12,411 nt of DNA from Candidatus Omnitrophota bacterium (GCA_013202515.1 JABMRN010000094.1:1-12411), one strand, 5' to 3'; shown: positions 1 to 7,759, counted from the first letter of the stretch. Notes: generated by a model not told the origin, from the letters alone. Numbers and translations are program-made.

Positions 1-600
1 ATCCTGGCGATTTTGGTCATAGCGGCGACAGTCGTTATTGTTCGTAGTTTCCTAATGCCCTGGGCAGAGGTTAGTACCTCCGCTACTAAAGTTGCATCTG
101 ACCTAACAAATGCGGCTTCCACTAATTTGAAGGATAGCCCCGTTGCTGCCAAATTCATAAAGAAACTTGAGAAAGTTACGGATGCCATAGGGGAATTCGG
201 CGATGTTGAGGTTAAGTCGGAAATAAGCGGATACGACATCCCTACCATGGTGAACAAAAAAACTTCCAAAGTAGCCCTTTCCCTTGTCGCAATTTTGTTT
301 AAAAGTGCCGAAAATCTGGATAAGAAAAGCTACCTCGTATACCTCATGCCGCTTGTGGCGATACTTTGTTCGCTGCTTGCTGTAATAGGGGTAAGACGCC
401 GCTGGTCTATTATAGCGATGTGCCTAGTAAGCGGAGCCATATCGATAGGTGGCATCTATAATTTAAAAACAACCGCTTTACCAAATGCTTTTGTAGCGAT
501 AACCATCCAACCTGGCCTCTGGTATACTATGTACGGATATCTGGCAATATTTATTATCAGCATAGTATGGATGCTTCTCGGCAGAAAAAAAGAAGCCTGA
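1..600 (+). CDS. Integral membrane protein, 5' end missing
   Basis: The reading frame is open from the first base, and the first visible residues are already hydrophobic, so the true start probably lies left of the window; a TTG at 13 is the first plausible in-window start but would cut a membrane helix short. About 199 residues are visible. One hydrophobic segment ends with a Phe-Leu-Met-Pro-Trp motif, followed by an extracytoplasmic-looking loop of about 85 residues rich in Ser, Thr, Lys and Asp. Three further membrane segments follow near residues 105-127, 130-150 and 165-190 (counted from the TTG), and the protein ends in a basic RKKEA tail. The four-helix layout resembles small uncharacterised membrane proteins; I recognise no family. 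It lies 27 bases upstream of the next gene, so it is probably in the same operon. No function is assigned. Confidence 0.75.
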   Translation: MLAILVIAATVVIVRSFLMPWAEVSTSATKVASDLTNAASTNLKDSPVAAKFIKKLEKVTDAIGEFGDVEVKSEISGYDIPTMVNKKTSKVALSLVAILFKSAENLDKKSYLVYLMPLVAILCSLLAVIGVRRRWSIIAMCLVSGAISIGGIYNLKTTALPNAFVAITIQPGLWYTMYGYLAIFIISIVWMLLGRKKEA

Positions 601-627
601 TGGCCCAAGCTTATCAACTGATAATTA

Positions 628-2031
628 GTGACGATTAGAATAAGAATAAAACCATTATTATACCTTTTAGTGCTCGCTACATTTGCGGGCGTTTTTTATT
701 TTGCTATGACGAGCGGCAAACAGAAGGGGCTTCATGAGTATGTGCGCAAGGGATTTGCGTACATGGATGAGAATAGGTATGATAAGGGTCTAAAGTTTCT
801 TCTTTTAGCACACAAGAGCCTGCCGCAAAGCGAAAAGATCAAAGACGAACTTCTTAGAGGTTATTTAAGATACGCCAAACATCTTCAGTCTGAAGGAAAA
901 ATAGAGCCCGCTTTAAAACTTCTAAACGATGCCTATCTTGTAAGCGATAAGAATCAAAGCCTAATCATGAGTTTATCTTACCTCTATAGCAAGCTTGGTG
1001 TCTCAAAGATAACGAATGGGCTATTGGGCGAAGGAAAAGAATATCTGGAAAAAGGTATATCCGTTGCAATGCAGTCCAAACGCGCCAGAAAAGACATTTC
1101 AACTTATCTTTTTAGCGAAGCAGTAAAAGCATACGAGCATAAAGACCATAATACCGCGGTTATATGTCTAGATTCATCCTATCTTTTGTGGAGCCGATTC
1201 GAGACGTTGTATTTACTAGGACTTTTGTACTACACTAAATCAAATCCAAAAACCGCTCATTTCTACTGGAAAAAGGCGGCAATGATTAACCCGGATAATA
1301 AAGAATTGAATGAATATCTGCGCATGGTATCTGAAGAAGTGCTCCTTGAAGAGAAGAAGACAGCCATCGAAACCGAGCATTTCAATATAACACTATACAG
1401 ACAGTATGATTTAGATGCGGAGCGTCTTACAGAGATGCTTGGAAAGATTTTCCTAGAGGTGGGCCGCGATTTTGACCATTATCCATCTAACAAGACGCCT
1501 ATTGTAATTTATGACGAAGGGGATTTCAGAAACGTATTTAAACAGCCATACGTGATAAGGGGTTTTTATGACGGAAGCATTAGGATGCCTATAGCCACAG
1601 ATGTAAACAGCCCTGTTTTTTCAGTCATTCTAGCCCATGAGTACACTCATGCGGTTGTATCGATATTAACCAACAGAAAATGCCCGGTTTGGCTGAATGA
1701 AGCAATCGCAACATATGAACAGGCAAAATATGCACCGGTATCCCTTAGCCGTCTCAAGGCCTTTTTAGATGGTGGAGGTACTCTCTCCATAAAGATGCTT
1801 ACAGACGGCTTTATCTCTAGCGGGGATAATGCAAAAACGGTATTAAGTTATGAAGGGGCGTTTACTGCTGCAGCTTTTATAATAGACAAGTGGGGTTGGG
1901 TAGGCATGAGGAGACTTCTAAAAAGGATCAAAGAGGGCAGACATTATTCCAATGCTATTGACGAAGAATTTCTCGTATCCGTAAAAACATTTGAAGAAAT
2001 GTGGAATAATTTTGCAAGAAGGAAGATATAA
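628..2031 (+). CDS. Membrane-anchored TPR protein with peptidase-MA-like metallopeptidase domain
   Basis: The start is GTG at 628; an in-frame TAA at 622-624 rules out anything longer, and the basic N-terminus (TIRIRIK) before a single membrane helix (about residues 9-27) supports it. No good Shine-Dalgarno is seen. Residues 35-235 are helical TPR-like repeats. The C-terminal part, about 250-460, looks like the peptidase MA-like (gluzincin) family: HEYTH at 337-341 supplies two zinc-binding histidines and the catalytic glutamate, and Glu358 in WLNEAIATYEQ is the expected third ligand. A later helical stretch around 407-435 (YEGAFTAAAFIIDKWG) is typical of the family's tail. It is probably a periplasmic, inner-membrane-tethered zinc protease; the substrate is unknown. 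Its stop overlaps the next start (TAATG), suggesting translational coupling with the SGNH hydrolase. Confidence 0.85.
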   Translation: MTIRIRIKPLLYLLVLATFAGVFYFAMTSGKQKGLHEYVRKGFAYMDENRYDKGLKFLLLAHKSLPQSEKIKDELLRGYLRYAKHLQSEGKIEPALKLLNDAYLVSDKNQSLIMSLSYLYSKLGVSKITNGLLGEGKEYLEKGISVAMQSKRARKDISTYLFSEAVKAYEHKDHNTAVICLDSSYLLWSRFETLYLLGLLYYTKSNPKTAHFYWKKAAMINPDNKELNEYLRMVSEEVLLEEKKTAIETEHFNITLYRQYDLDAERLTEMLGKIFLEVGRDFDHYPSNKTPIVIYDEGDFRNVFKQPYVIRGFYDGSIRMPIATDVNSPVFSVILAHEYTHAVVSILTNRKCPVWLNEAIATYEQAKYAPVSLSRLKAFLDGGGTLSIKMLTDGFISSGDNAKTVLSYEGAFTAAAFIIDKWGWVGMRRLLKRIKEGRHYSNAIDEEFLVSVKTFEEMWNNFARRKI

Positions 2032-3251
2032 TGAATAACAAAAAATCATCAAAAATGAAGCCTTTTCTTATGGGCGTTATACTTTTAGTCGTTATCCTTG
2101 CAATAGCTATAGCTGTAGGGGAAATCTACGCAAGATGTAACTATAATAGATGTTACCTTACAGGCATTATGACAAAGAATTCTGTTTTCCATCATCTGCC
2201 CCCGCCTTATTACAACGGAGAAATGTACAGTGAGAACGATTTCGATGTTTCCTATACAACTAATAATAGGGGAATGCGGGGACCCGGGGATTATTCATAC
2301 CAGAAGAAAACGGGTGTTTACCGCATAGCGCTCATGGGAGATTCATTTGCATTCGGAGTCGGAGTTAAGTCAGATGAGACGATGGCCTTCCTGCTTGAGA
2401 AAATGCTTAATGAAAGAAGAGAAGGAAGCTATCAGATTTATAACTTTGGTGTCAGCAGCTTTTCACCCGTTCTTGAATACATATATCTTAAAGAGGAGGT
2501 AATCAAATATAATCCAGATCTTGTTGTTTTGATGCTGGATATCTCTGACGTCCAGGATGATTATTACCGCGAGCCCCATCTTGTGTATGATAATGATAAG
2601 AACATAATCGGCTGTAATCCCATGGTAATCGGCCGCTGGCCTGATATTAGGGCATACCTCATGTATTATTCACGCTTTTTTAATCTGCTTGACCGCACTA
2701 TACTTCAGTCACTGAGAAAGATGAGGGCGCTGGGCCTTACCAATTACTTTTCTAACAAATTCAAAGGCGTCAGGAATAAAGCAGAGATATTTAAAAACAA
2801 AGATATAGATAATATCTATTTCGATAAGTTTCTTATGTTCCGCGAGGGGAAAAATAAGAAAATAGTTATGCAGCACTGGAAGAGAACCGAAATTTATCTC
2901 ACGATGATAAAAGAATATCTTGATCAAAAAAACGTTCCACTTATCGTGATAATCTATCCGTACGGGCACCAGGTTGGAGAAAAACAGTGGCAGCGGGGCC
3001 GTAATTACTGGGCATTTACACAAAACACCGTTTACGACCCATCCGAGGGATTTGCTATTATGGAGGGTTTTGCAAAGAAAATGGGTATATCGATGATTAA
3101 CCTTTATCCCGCTCTTAGAAAAAGAAAAAATGAAGCTCTCTATTTTGACAGTGACGGCCATTGGACAGCACTTGGACAGAGAATAGCAGCAGAGGCTGTT
3201 TACGATTCAGGCTCTTTTAGCGAAGCGCTTAAGAGGCTTAGTGACGAATGA
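2031..3251 (+). CDS. Membrane-anchored SGNH/GDSL-type hydrolase
   Basis: This 406-residue protein has one N-terminal anchor (about residues 11-31) and an exported domain. ALMGDSFAFGVGV is block I of the SGNH fold, with nucleophile Ser105 in Gly103-Asp104-Ser105. DSDGHWTALG near the C-terminus is block V, giving Asp375 and His377. The segment YNFGVSSFSP is probably block II. Where block III normally has Gly-x-Asn-Asp, this protein has LMLDISDVQDD, so the oxyanion Asn appears replaced by Ser. Such hydrolases often act as O-acyl esterases or transferases on cell-surface polysaccharide; the substrate here is unknown. The ATG at 2031 is preceded by a GGAAG ribosome site and overlaps the previous stop; the 3' end overlaps the next gene by ATGA. 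The neighbouring hydrolases suggest a cell-envelope role. Confidence 0.85.
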   Translation: MNNKKSSKMKPFLMGVILLVVILAIAIAVGEIYARCNYNRCYLTGIMTKNSVFHHLPPPYYNGEMYSENDFDVSYTTNNRGMRGPGDYSYQKKTGVYRIALMGDSFAFGVGVKSDETMAFLLEKMLNERREGSYQIYNFGVSSFSPVLEYIYLKEEVIKYNPDLVVLMLDISDVQDDYYREPHLVYDNDKNIIGCNPMVIGRWPDIRAYLMYYSRFFNLLDRTILQSLRKMRALGLTNYFSNKFKGVRNKAEIFKNKDIDNIYFDKFLMFREGKNKKIVMQHWKRTEIYLTMIKEYLDQKNVPLIVIIYPYGHQVGEKQWQRGRNYWAFTQNTVYDPSEGFAIMEGFAKKMGISMINLYPALRKRKNEALYFDSDGHWTALGQRIAAEAVYDSGSFSEALKRLSDE

Positions 3252-4051
3252 AAATCATATTTTGGTTAATAATTTTTGTTATCGTTTTTTTGGCAGGTGT
3301 GCGCTACATTGAAAGACACAGCATTTTCTTTCCGATGAAGGAGATGGGCGTAAGCCCGACAGATATATCTCTTGCATATGAAAATGTATATTTTACAACC
3401 AAAGATGGAAATAAACTGAACGGGTGGTTTATACCTAGTGAGGGATCGAGGCGCACAGTTATTTTTTGTCACGGTAATGCGGGAAACATAAGCCACCGAC
3501 TGGAAAAGATAGCGATCCTTCACGATCTTGGCCTGAATATATTTATATTTGATTACCGGGGTTATGGAAAAAGCAAGGGTACTCCCACTGAGCAGGGTTT
3601 ATACAATGATGCTCAGGCAGCCTATGAATATGTGAGACAAAATCGGGGCATCCCGGATAATGATATTATTGTTTATGGGGAATCAATAGGGGGGGCAGTT
3701 GCGATTGATCTTGCAAAAGATGTTGATTTTAGGGCGTTGATTACAGAGGATGCTTTTACTTCGATAAAAGACATGGCAAAGATCGCCTATCCTTTTCTTC
3801 CACATTTTATTTTTTCTTCAAGATTTGATTCTTTGCAAAAGATAAAAGATATAAAGACCCAAAAACTTATAATCCACAGCATAGACGATGAAATCGTACC
3901 GTATAGGTTAGGGGAAAAGCTTTTTGAGCAAGCAGCACCGCCTAAGAAGATGTTAAAACTAAGGGGCGGACACAATACAGCCTTTTTAGACTCAAAAACT
4001 AAATATATAGAGGGCTTAAGAGAGTTTGTGAGCGAATTGGATAAAGAATAA
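3248..4051 (+). CDS. Membrane-anchored alpha/beta hydrolase (BEM46/YfhR-like, S33/S9-like)
   Basis: The 267-residue product starts with a membrane anchor (residues 2-18) and then shows a complete alpha/beta-hydrolase core. HGNAGN at 75-80 forms the oxyanion strand-loop, DYRGYGKSKG follows, and YGESIGG carries the nucleophile Ser146 in a GxSxG elbow. Asp213 or Asp214 in IDDEIVPY and His242 in RGGHN complete the triad. This order and the FPMKE/TKDGNKLNGWF lead-in match the BEM46/YfhR/ABHD13 type, usually annotated as serine aminopeptidase-like or lysophospholipase-like hydrolases. Substrates of the family are poorly known, so only hydrolase activity is inferred. The start overlaps the previous stop (ATGA), so it is very likely translated in a coupled way. 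Length and motifs show no truncation. Confidence 0.88.
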   Translation: MKIIFWLIIFVIVFLAGVRYIERHSIFFPMKEMGVSPTDISLAYENVYFTTKDGNKLNGWFIPSEGSRRTVIFCHGNAGNISHRLEKIAILHDLGLNIFIFDYRGYGKSKGTPTEQGLYNDAQAAYEYVRQNRGIPDNDIIVYGESIGGAVAIDLAKDVDFRALITEDAFTSIKDMAKIAYPFLPHFIFSSRFDSLQKIKDIKTQKLIIHSIDDEIVPYRLGEKLFEQAAPPKKMLKLRGGHNTAFLDSKTKYIEGLREFVSELDKE

Positions 4052-4063
4052 TAGGGGGCCTGG

Positions 4064-4510
4064 ATGGCAACAGGTAAAAAGATAGTAAGGGTTTTCGCGA
4101 TTCTTCTTATAATTTATGCTGTCATAAGCCTCCTCGGATCGAAGAATTTCAATGAATTCAAGCAGGTGTGCCAGGGGCTACCCGAGCCAATTATCTATTT
4201 GGTGTACCTTTTTGGCATAGGCTATAGTATAATATGCATCAAATGCGGTTTGAGTATAATGCGTTATGAGGACTGGGCCAGAAAAACAGCTGTAGTGCTT
4301 GTTTTAATAAGCCTGATTCTAGGAGCTCTAATGACGCCTCTAATGCTTAGGAATTTGAAGGTTGTCTATGCCGCAAATCCGGCACTTAAAGGTGCTGATC
4401 TTGACATGCTTGTAAGATCAACCGGAATTCTGACGCTGCTCTTTACGTTTTTTGAATTGGCATTTGTTTTTTATTTTACTAGGATTAGGGTTAAAAAACT
4501 TTTTAAATAA
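4064..4510 (+). CDS. Four-helix integral membrane protein, unknown function
   Basis: This 148-residue protein begins at an ATG 12 bases after the hydrolase stop, with a G-rich ribosome site (TAGGGGG) just upstream. Hydrophobic segments lie near residues 8-25, 42-63, 73-95 and 117-138. The connecting loops are short: one contains MRYEDWARKT, and the third holds an Asn-Pro-Ala-Leu-Lys-Gly stretch. Both ends are basic (GKKIVR at the front, RIRVKKLFK at the back), suggesting N- and C-termini in the cytoplasm. I recognise no catalytic motif or named family; the arrangement resembles many small uncharacterised membrane proteins in envelope operons. It is followed immediately by the small coiled-coil gene, with its stop codon merging into that gene's Shine-Dalgarno, so the two are probably co-expressed. 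Confidence 0.75.
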   Translation: MATGKKIVRVFAILLIIYAVISLLGSKNFNEFKQVCQGLPEPIIYLVYLFGIGYSIICIKCGLSIMRYEDWARKTAVVLVLISLILGALMTPLMLRNLKVVYAANPALKGADLDMLVRSTGILTLLFTFFELAFVFYFTRIRVKKLFK

Positions 4511-4516
4511 AGGAGG
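4511..4516 (+). promoter_or_regulatory. Strong Shine-Dalgarno deciding the start at 4521
   Basis: AGGAGG sits directly after the stop codon of the membrane-protein gene, giving TAAAGGAGG, an extended complement to the 16S rRNA 3' end. It lies four bases before ATG at 4521. The same frame is open further upstream to 4452, but that extension would run through the preceding gene and has no comparable ribosome site, so the short form is preferred. Confidence 0.8.
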
Positions 4517-4520
4517 AAGT

Positions 4521-4682
4521 ATGTGGTGGGTTTGGGTTATTATTTTTGGCTTGCTTGTCGTCCTAGGTTTTGAAATACGAAACAAGGACATTATAGATCA
4601 CGTGATTGAGCTTGAAGACAGCATAAGCAGGCTTAGAGATGAAATCGGAAAATTAAGAGACGAGCTTCAAAAAAAGGTATAA
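4521..4682 (+). CDS. Small (53-residue) membrane-anchored coiled-coil protein
   Basis: The ATG at 4521 is chosen because of the perfect Shine-Dalgarno four bases upstream. The product is one Trp-rich membrane helix (MWWVWVIIFGLLVVLGFEI, residues 1-19) followed by a highly charged helix. Hydrophobic residues V28, L31, I35, L38, I42, L45 and L49 fall exactly on a/d heptad positions, predicting a parallel coiled coil of about three and a half heptads. It probably oligomerises at the inner membrane, with the charged helix in the cytoplasm (positive-inside rule: Arg20 and Lys22 follow the helix). The architecture resembles small assembly or scaffold proteins such as phage-shock-type PspB-like peptides, but there is no clear homology visible. 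The next gene, FxsA-like, starts four bases downstream. Confidence 0.72.
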   Translation: MWWVWVIIFGLLVVLGFEIRNKDIIDHVIELEDSISRLRDEIGKLRDELQKKV

Positions 4683-4686
4683 AAGA

Positions 4687-5085
4687 ATGCAGTATCTTAT
4701 CATATTATTTGTTATAACGCCTATTCTTGAACTTTATCTTCTGATAAAGATTGGAAGCATTATTGGTGCATTCAATACCATAATGATTGTCCTGATAACC
4801 GGTGTCATGGGGGCGATGCTTGCGCGATCGCAGGGACTCGCTATTCTTAATAAGATAAATTCCAATTTGCACGAAGGAATAGTCCCGGCAGAGCCGCTTG
4901 TTGACGGACTTTTTGTTTTGGTAGGAGGCCTACTTTTGATAACACCGGGCATGATAACCGATATCATAGGATTTGCTTTTGTAATGCCGTATACAAGGGG
5001 TCTCGTGAAAAGCTATTTTAAAAATAAGCTGAGTTCAATGGCAAGAGACAGAAATGCCATAGATATAAGATATTTCAGACAATAA
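4687..5085 (+). CDS. fxsA: FxsA-family inner-membrane protein
   Basis: The 132-residue product matches the FxsA family in length and landmarks. An N-terminal helix contains the TPILEL motif (Pro12, Glu15), a second helix is rich in Ile and Gly (about 26-46), the ARSQG turn follows at 46-50, and the family's LLLITPGMITDIIGF segment spans about 82-96, ending with MPYTRG. FxsA is a polytopic cytoplasmic-membrane protein first known from E. coli, where overproduction relieves exclusion of phage T7 by F plasmid; its normal molecular job is still unclear. The tail after residue 105 is basic and cytoplasmic. It sits between the coiled-coil peptide and the GuaA-like gene, in the same apparent operon. 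The family assignment is firm; the function is not. Confidence 0.9.
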   Translation: MQYLIILFVITPILELYLLIKIGSIIGAFNTIMIVLITGVMGAMLARSQGLAILNKINSNLHEGIVPAEPLVDGLFVLVGGLLLITPGMITDIIGFAFVMPYTRGLVKSYFKNKLSSMARDRNAIDIRYFRQ

Positions 5086-5106
5086 TCGTAATAGAGGAGG
5101 CAATGT

Positions 5107-6072
5107 ATGAGCTTACAGGTAATAGAAACAAAGGATTTAAAAGCGAAGGATTTCATAAGCAAGCAGACAGCTGAACTTTCCTCGGCATGTGCCGACGGCT
5201 TGGCTATAAATGCCCTTTCAGGAGGCGTAGATTCTTCATGTGTCACCATGCTCGGACATAAGGCGTTAGGAAACAGGCTCAAGACATATTTTGTCGAAAA
5301 CGGAATCATGAGAGAAGGTGAGGCCGAGAGAATAGTTGCTATTTTTAAAAAATTAGGCGTTCATGTAGAGGTTGTTGATGCAAAAAAGAATTTTTTCGAT
5401 GCACTTAAAGGTCTGACAGATCCAGAAGAGAAAAGAGAGGCGATAACCCAAACTTTTTACAGAGATGTGTTTAGCAGGATCGTCAAAGAAAGTGGCGCAA
5501 AGTACCTTCTTCAAGGTACGATTTACACGGATGTCGAAGAAACTATTGCAGGCATTAAGAGACAGCATAATATCCTTGAACAGGTCGGAATAGATACCCA
5601 AGCAGAATTCGGGTATAAAGTAGTTGAACCTGTAATTCAACTCAGAAAATCAGGCGTTCGGGAGATTGCCAAGATACTTGGCCTCCCGGAAGAGATATAC
5701 AATAGGCCGCCATTTCCCGGTCCTGCGCTGGTCGCAAGGGTAATAGGGGAGATTACCCCCCCAAGGATTGAGACAGTTAGGAAAGCAACAAAAATTGTAG
5801 AAGAAGAACTTTCTAGCACAAAGGCTTTTCAGTACCTTGCGATTCTACATGAAGACAAGGTTACCGGCATGAGGGACGGAAAGAGAGACTATGGACATCA
5901 GATAGAGATAAGATGCTGGGAATCTAAGGATGCGAGAATTGCATTTCCGACAAGATTGCCGTATGATATTTTGGAGAAGCTGGCTGATCGTATAACCGAC
6001 GGTGTGCCTGGAGTCGTAAGCGTAACCTACAATATAACCAGAAAACCCCCTTCAACTATTGAGGCAGTTTAA
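5107..6072 (+). CDS. Stand-alone GuaA-like ATP pyrophosphatase (GMP-synthase C-terminal part, no amidotransferase domain)
   Basis: This 321-residue protein corresponds to the ATP-PPase plus dimerisation parts of GMP synthase. The PP-loop SGGVDSS is at 38-44, LLQGTIYTDVEET at about 134-146, and RPPFPGPAL at 200-208; the C-terminal dimerisation region ends in TRKPPSTIEAV. GMP synthase activates XMP by adenylylation and transfers ammonia to give GMP, but the glutamine amidotransferase domain is absent and no partner is in the window. Two canonical signatures differ: the usual KSHHNVGGLP loop reads KRQHNILEQVGID, and the normal KPPATIEWE tail reads KPPSTIEAV. From memory, this variant matches proteins often loosely named ExsB family or GuaA-like, so it may be a paralogue with another substrate. 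ATG 5107 has AGAGGAGG six bases upstream. It ends the left operon. Confidence 0.85.
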   Translation: MSLQVIETKDLKAKDFISKQTAELSSACADGLAINALSGGVDSSCVTMLGHKALGNRLKTYFVENGIMREGEAERIVAIFKKLGVHVEVVDAKKNFFDALKGLTDPEEKREAITQTFYRDVFSRIVKESGAKYLLQGTIYTDVEETIAGIKRQHNILEQVGIDTQAEFGYKVVEPVIQLRKSGVREIAKILGLPEEIYNRPPFPGPALVARVIGEITPPRIETVRKATKIVEEELSSTKAFQYLAILHEDKVTGMRDGKRDYGHQIEIRCWESKDARIAFPTRLPYDILEKLADRITDGVPGVVSVTYNITRKPPSTIEAV

Positions 6073-6087
6073 CTAAAGTTTGTATTT

Positions 6088-6128
6088 ATCAGGCATCTAG
6101 TAAGAGTAATCTATACTAGGTGCTTGAT
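6088..6128 (+). terminator. Imperfect 15-bp hairpin after the GuaA-like gene, possible terminator
   Basis: ATCAGGCATCTAGTA (6088-6102) pairs with TACTAGGTGCTTGAT (6114-6128) over 15 positions, two of them G-U wobbles, around an 11-base loop. It begins 16 bases after the stop codon. The bases after the stem (TATTACCC) are only weakly U-rich, so it is not a textbook intrinsic terminator; it could be a leaky terminator or an mRNA 3'-end stabiliser. Its place between two transcription units supports a boundary role. Confidence 0.5.
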
Positions 6129-6153
6129 TATTACCCTCCATTGCATAAATTCA

Positions 6154-6182
6154 TTGACACACTCTTATCCATATACTATGAT
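6154..6182 (+). promoter_or_regulatory. Near-consensus sigma-70 promoter
   Basis: TTGACA at 6154-6159 is a perfect -35 box. After exactly 17 bases comes TATGAT at 6177-6182, one mismatch from the -10 consensus. A TATAAT at 6186-6191 overlaps the expected start region but is 26 bases from the -35 box, so it is less likely to be the main -10. Initiation is expected near 6189, giving a leader of about 47 bases before the TTG start at 6236. It should drive the right-hand block. No clear operator repeat overlaps it. Confidence 0.75.
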
Positions 6183-6235
6183 ATGTATAATATTTTCGCC
6201 TATAGCCCTACCAAAAATTTAGGAAGAGGGAATAA

Positions 6236-7759
6236 TTGGAGCAGAGTATAATTCGTCATATAGTTTCGATTTATCTTATCTTAGTAATTGTTTTTTTCTC
6301 TCCTTTTGCTTACATGCTTGATAAGCAATCCGAGGAAGAGCTTAAAAGCGGTATATACCAATACAGGCAGGAAAATTACGACGAGGCCCTTGAAATACTT
6401 GAGAAGCTAGAAGTTTCTAGTCCGGATTCCTCTATTGTTTCGTATTATCTAGGCTTGACTTATAAGAGAATGGAGGATTACGTCTCGGCAAAAAAATACC
6501 TAGAAGCTTCTCTTACGATGAAGCCGAAAATCAAAGGCGCCCTAATAGAATTGATTGATACGTTTTACCGGCTAGATGAAACAGAAGAAGCAAAAAAGTG
6601 GATTAAGGTTGCAGAAGATGAAGGTGTGCGGCCGGCACAGGCAGCTTTTCTTAAAGGACTCACGCTTCTTAAAGCAGACGAATACGAAGGTGCAGTAAGC
6701 GCATTTAAGGATGCGAAGAGTCTTGATGATTCATTGACCCAATCAGCTAACTTCCAGATTGGCATCTGTTACATGAAATGGAAGAAGGTTGAATCGGCAA
6801 GACAATTTTTTGAAAATATCGTAATAGCGAATCCAGACGCGGATATATCCGTGCATGCAGGCAGATACGTTGAGGCGCTTGAAAGAAAGATTGAACGCGA
6901 ACAGCCGCTACATCTAAAACTTCGTTTTGCGTTTGAATACGACACTAACGTTGTTCTTAAGCCGGCCGATACAGCCATTGTTACTAATATCACAGATCAA
7001 GATGATACCAGACAGGTATGGGATTTTCGAGGAGACTACACAGTAAAAAGCCCAAATGATTTTGCGACTCTAAAGACTGGCTATGCCCTTCGTATTTCGA
7101 AGCAGAACGATTTCGGCCGCTACGACATGGTAATCAATCACTTTTCAACCCAGAGCAATTTTTCCTTCGACAAGATATTAGTGACATTCCCGGTCAATTA
7201 TACCCATACTGTTGTGGATGAGAAGAATTACTTATCTGCTGTTACCGCTGGTAATGTTAACAATATCATTCTTGCTAGATCGCAGATGGCTCAGCTTGGT
7301 ATAATTTATAAGTTTGAGGATTTCTTGAGACCGCCATTCGGTGCCGAAAACAGAGAAGGAAACGAATTAATGGGAACGGGCGGGTACTTTTGGTTTTTTG
7401 CGAAGAATGAAGGTTTTTTCAACATTCGATACACTATTAGTAAGGATTGGGCAGAAGGGAATAACTGGCAGTATTGGGGGAATAGAGCAACTGCGGTACT
7501 TCTTGTTCCGTTCTGGGAAAGATTTACATTTAACCTACAGGGAGATTGTTTTTTCCAATTTTTCGATAACATTAATACTGTGTACGGAAAAAAAAGGAAA
7601 GACCAGGTATATTCATTAAATTCTCTTCTTTCTTACGAAATAATAAAAGATACAGTAGAGTTACAGCTTCAATATACGTATGTTAATGATCAGTCTAACA
7701 TAAATATTTACAAATACGATCGGCAAGTTGTTAGCTGCGGAGTACAATACAGGTTTTAA
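6236..7759 (+). CDS. TPR protein with C-terminal outer-membrane beta-barrel (Slam/DUF560-like architecture)
   Basis: Translation probably starts at TTG 6236, with GGAAGAGGG ending five bases upstream; the first 25 residues form a hydrophobic export signal. Residues 32-201 hold four to five TPR units, for example about 32-65, 66-99, 134-167 and 168-201. From about 225 to the end the sequence alternates as amphipathic beta strands rich in Tyr, Phe and Asn, opening with LRFAFEYDTNVVLKP. It ends in CGVQYRF, a C-terminal Phe typical of BAM-assembled outer-membrane barrels. TPR plus a barrel of about 280 residues is the layout of Slam (surface lipoprotein assembly modulator) proteins, which move client proteins across the outer membrane. 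The architecture is visible; a Slam function is inferred. It is the first gene after the promoter and stands just ahead of the FecR protein, its likely client. Confidence 0.78.
   Translation: MEQSIIRHIVSIYLILVIVFFSPFAYMLDKQSEEELKSGIYQYRQENYDEALEILEKLEVSSPDSSIVSYYLGLTYKRMEDYVSAKKYLEASLTMKPKIKGALIELIDTFYRLDETEEAKKWIKVAEDEGVRPAQAAFLKGLTLLKADEYEGAVSAFKDAKSLDDSLTQSANFQIGICYMKWKKVESARQFFENIVIANPDADISVHAGRYVEALERKIEREQPLHLKLRFAFEYDTNVVLKPADTAIVTNITDQDDTRQVWDFRGDYTVKSPNDFATLKTGYALRISKQNDFGRYDMVINHFSTQSNFSFDKILVTFPVNYTHTVVDEKNYLSAVTAGNVNNIILARSQMAQLGIIYKFEDFLRPPFGAENREGNELMGTGGYFWFFAKNEGFFNIRYTISKDWAEGNNWQYWGNRATAVLLVPFWERFTFNLQGDCFFQFFDNINTVYGKKRKDQVYSLNSLLSYEIIKDTVELQLQYTYVNDQSNINIYKYDRQVVSCGVQYRF

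Noticed and set aside
600..638. A 12-codon frame starting ATG at 600, overlapping the TGA of the first gene and running over the GTG start at 628
   Set aside because: It has no ribosome site of its own and no recognisable leader content; overlap alone is weak evidence for a coupling peptide.
2709..3161. 150-codon open frame on the - strand inside the SGNH gene
   Set aside because: It lies wholly antisense to a gene with clear catalytic motifs, has no ribosome site and resembles no known protein.
5107..6072. Calling the gene guaA outright
   Set aside because: The amidotransferase domain is absent and two substrate-region signatures differ from GMP synthase, so the symbol would overstate what is seen.
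6186..6191. TATAAT as the -10 box of the promoter
   Set aside because: It is 26 bases from the TTGACA box; TATGAT at 17 bases is a much better fit, though a minor second start cannot be excluded.
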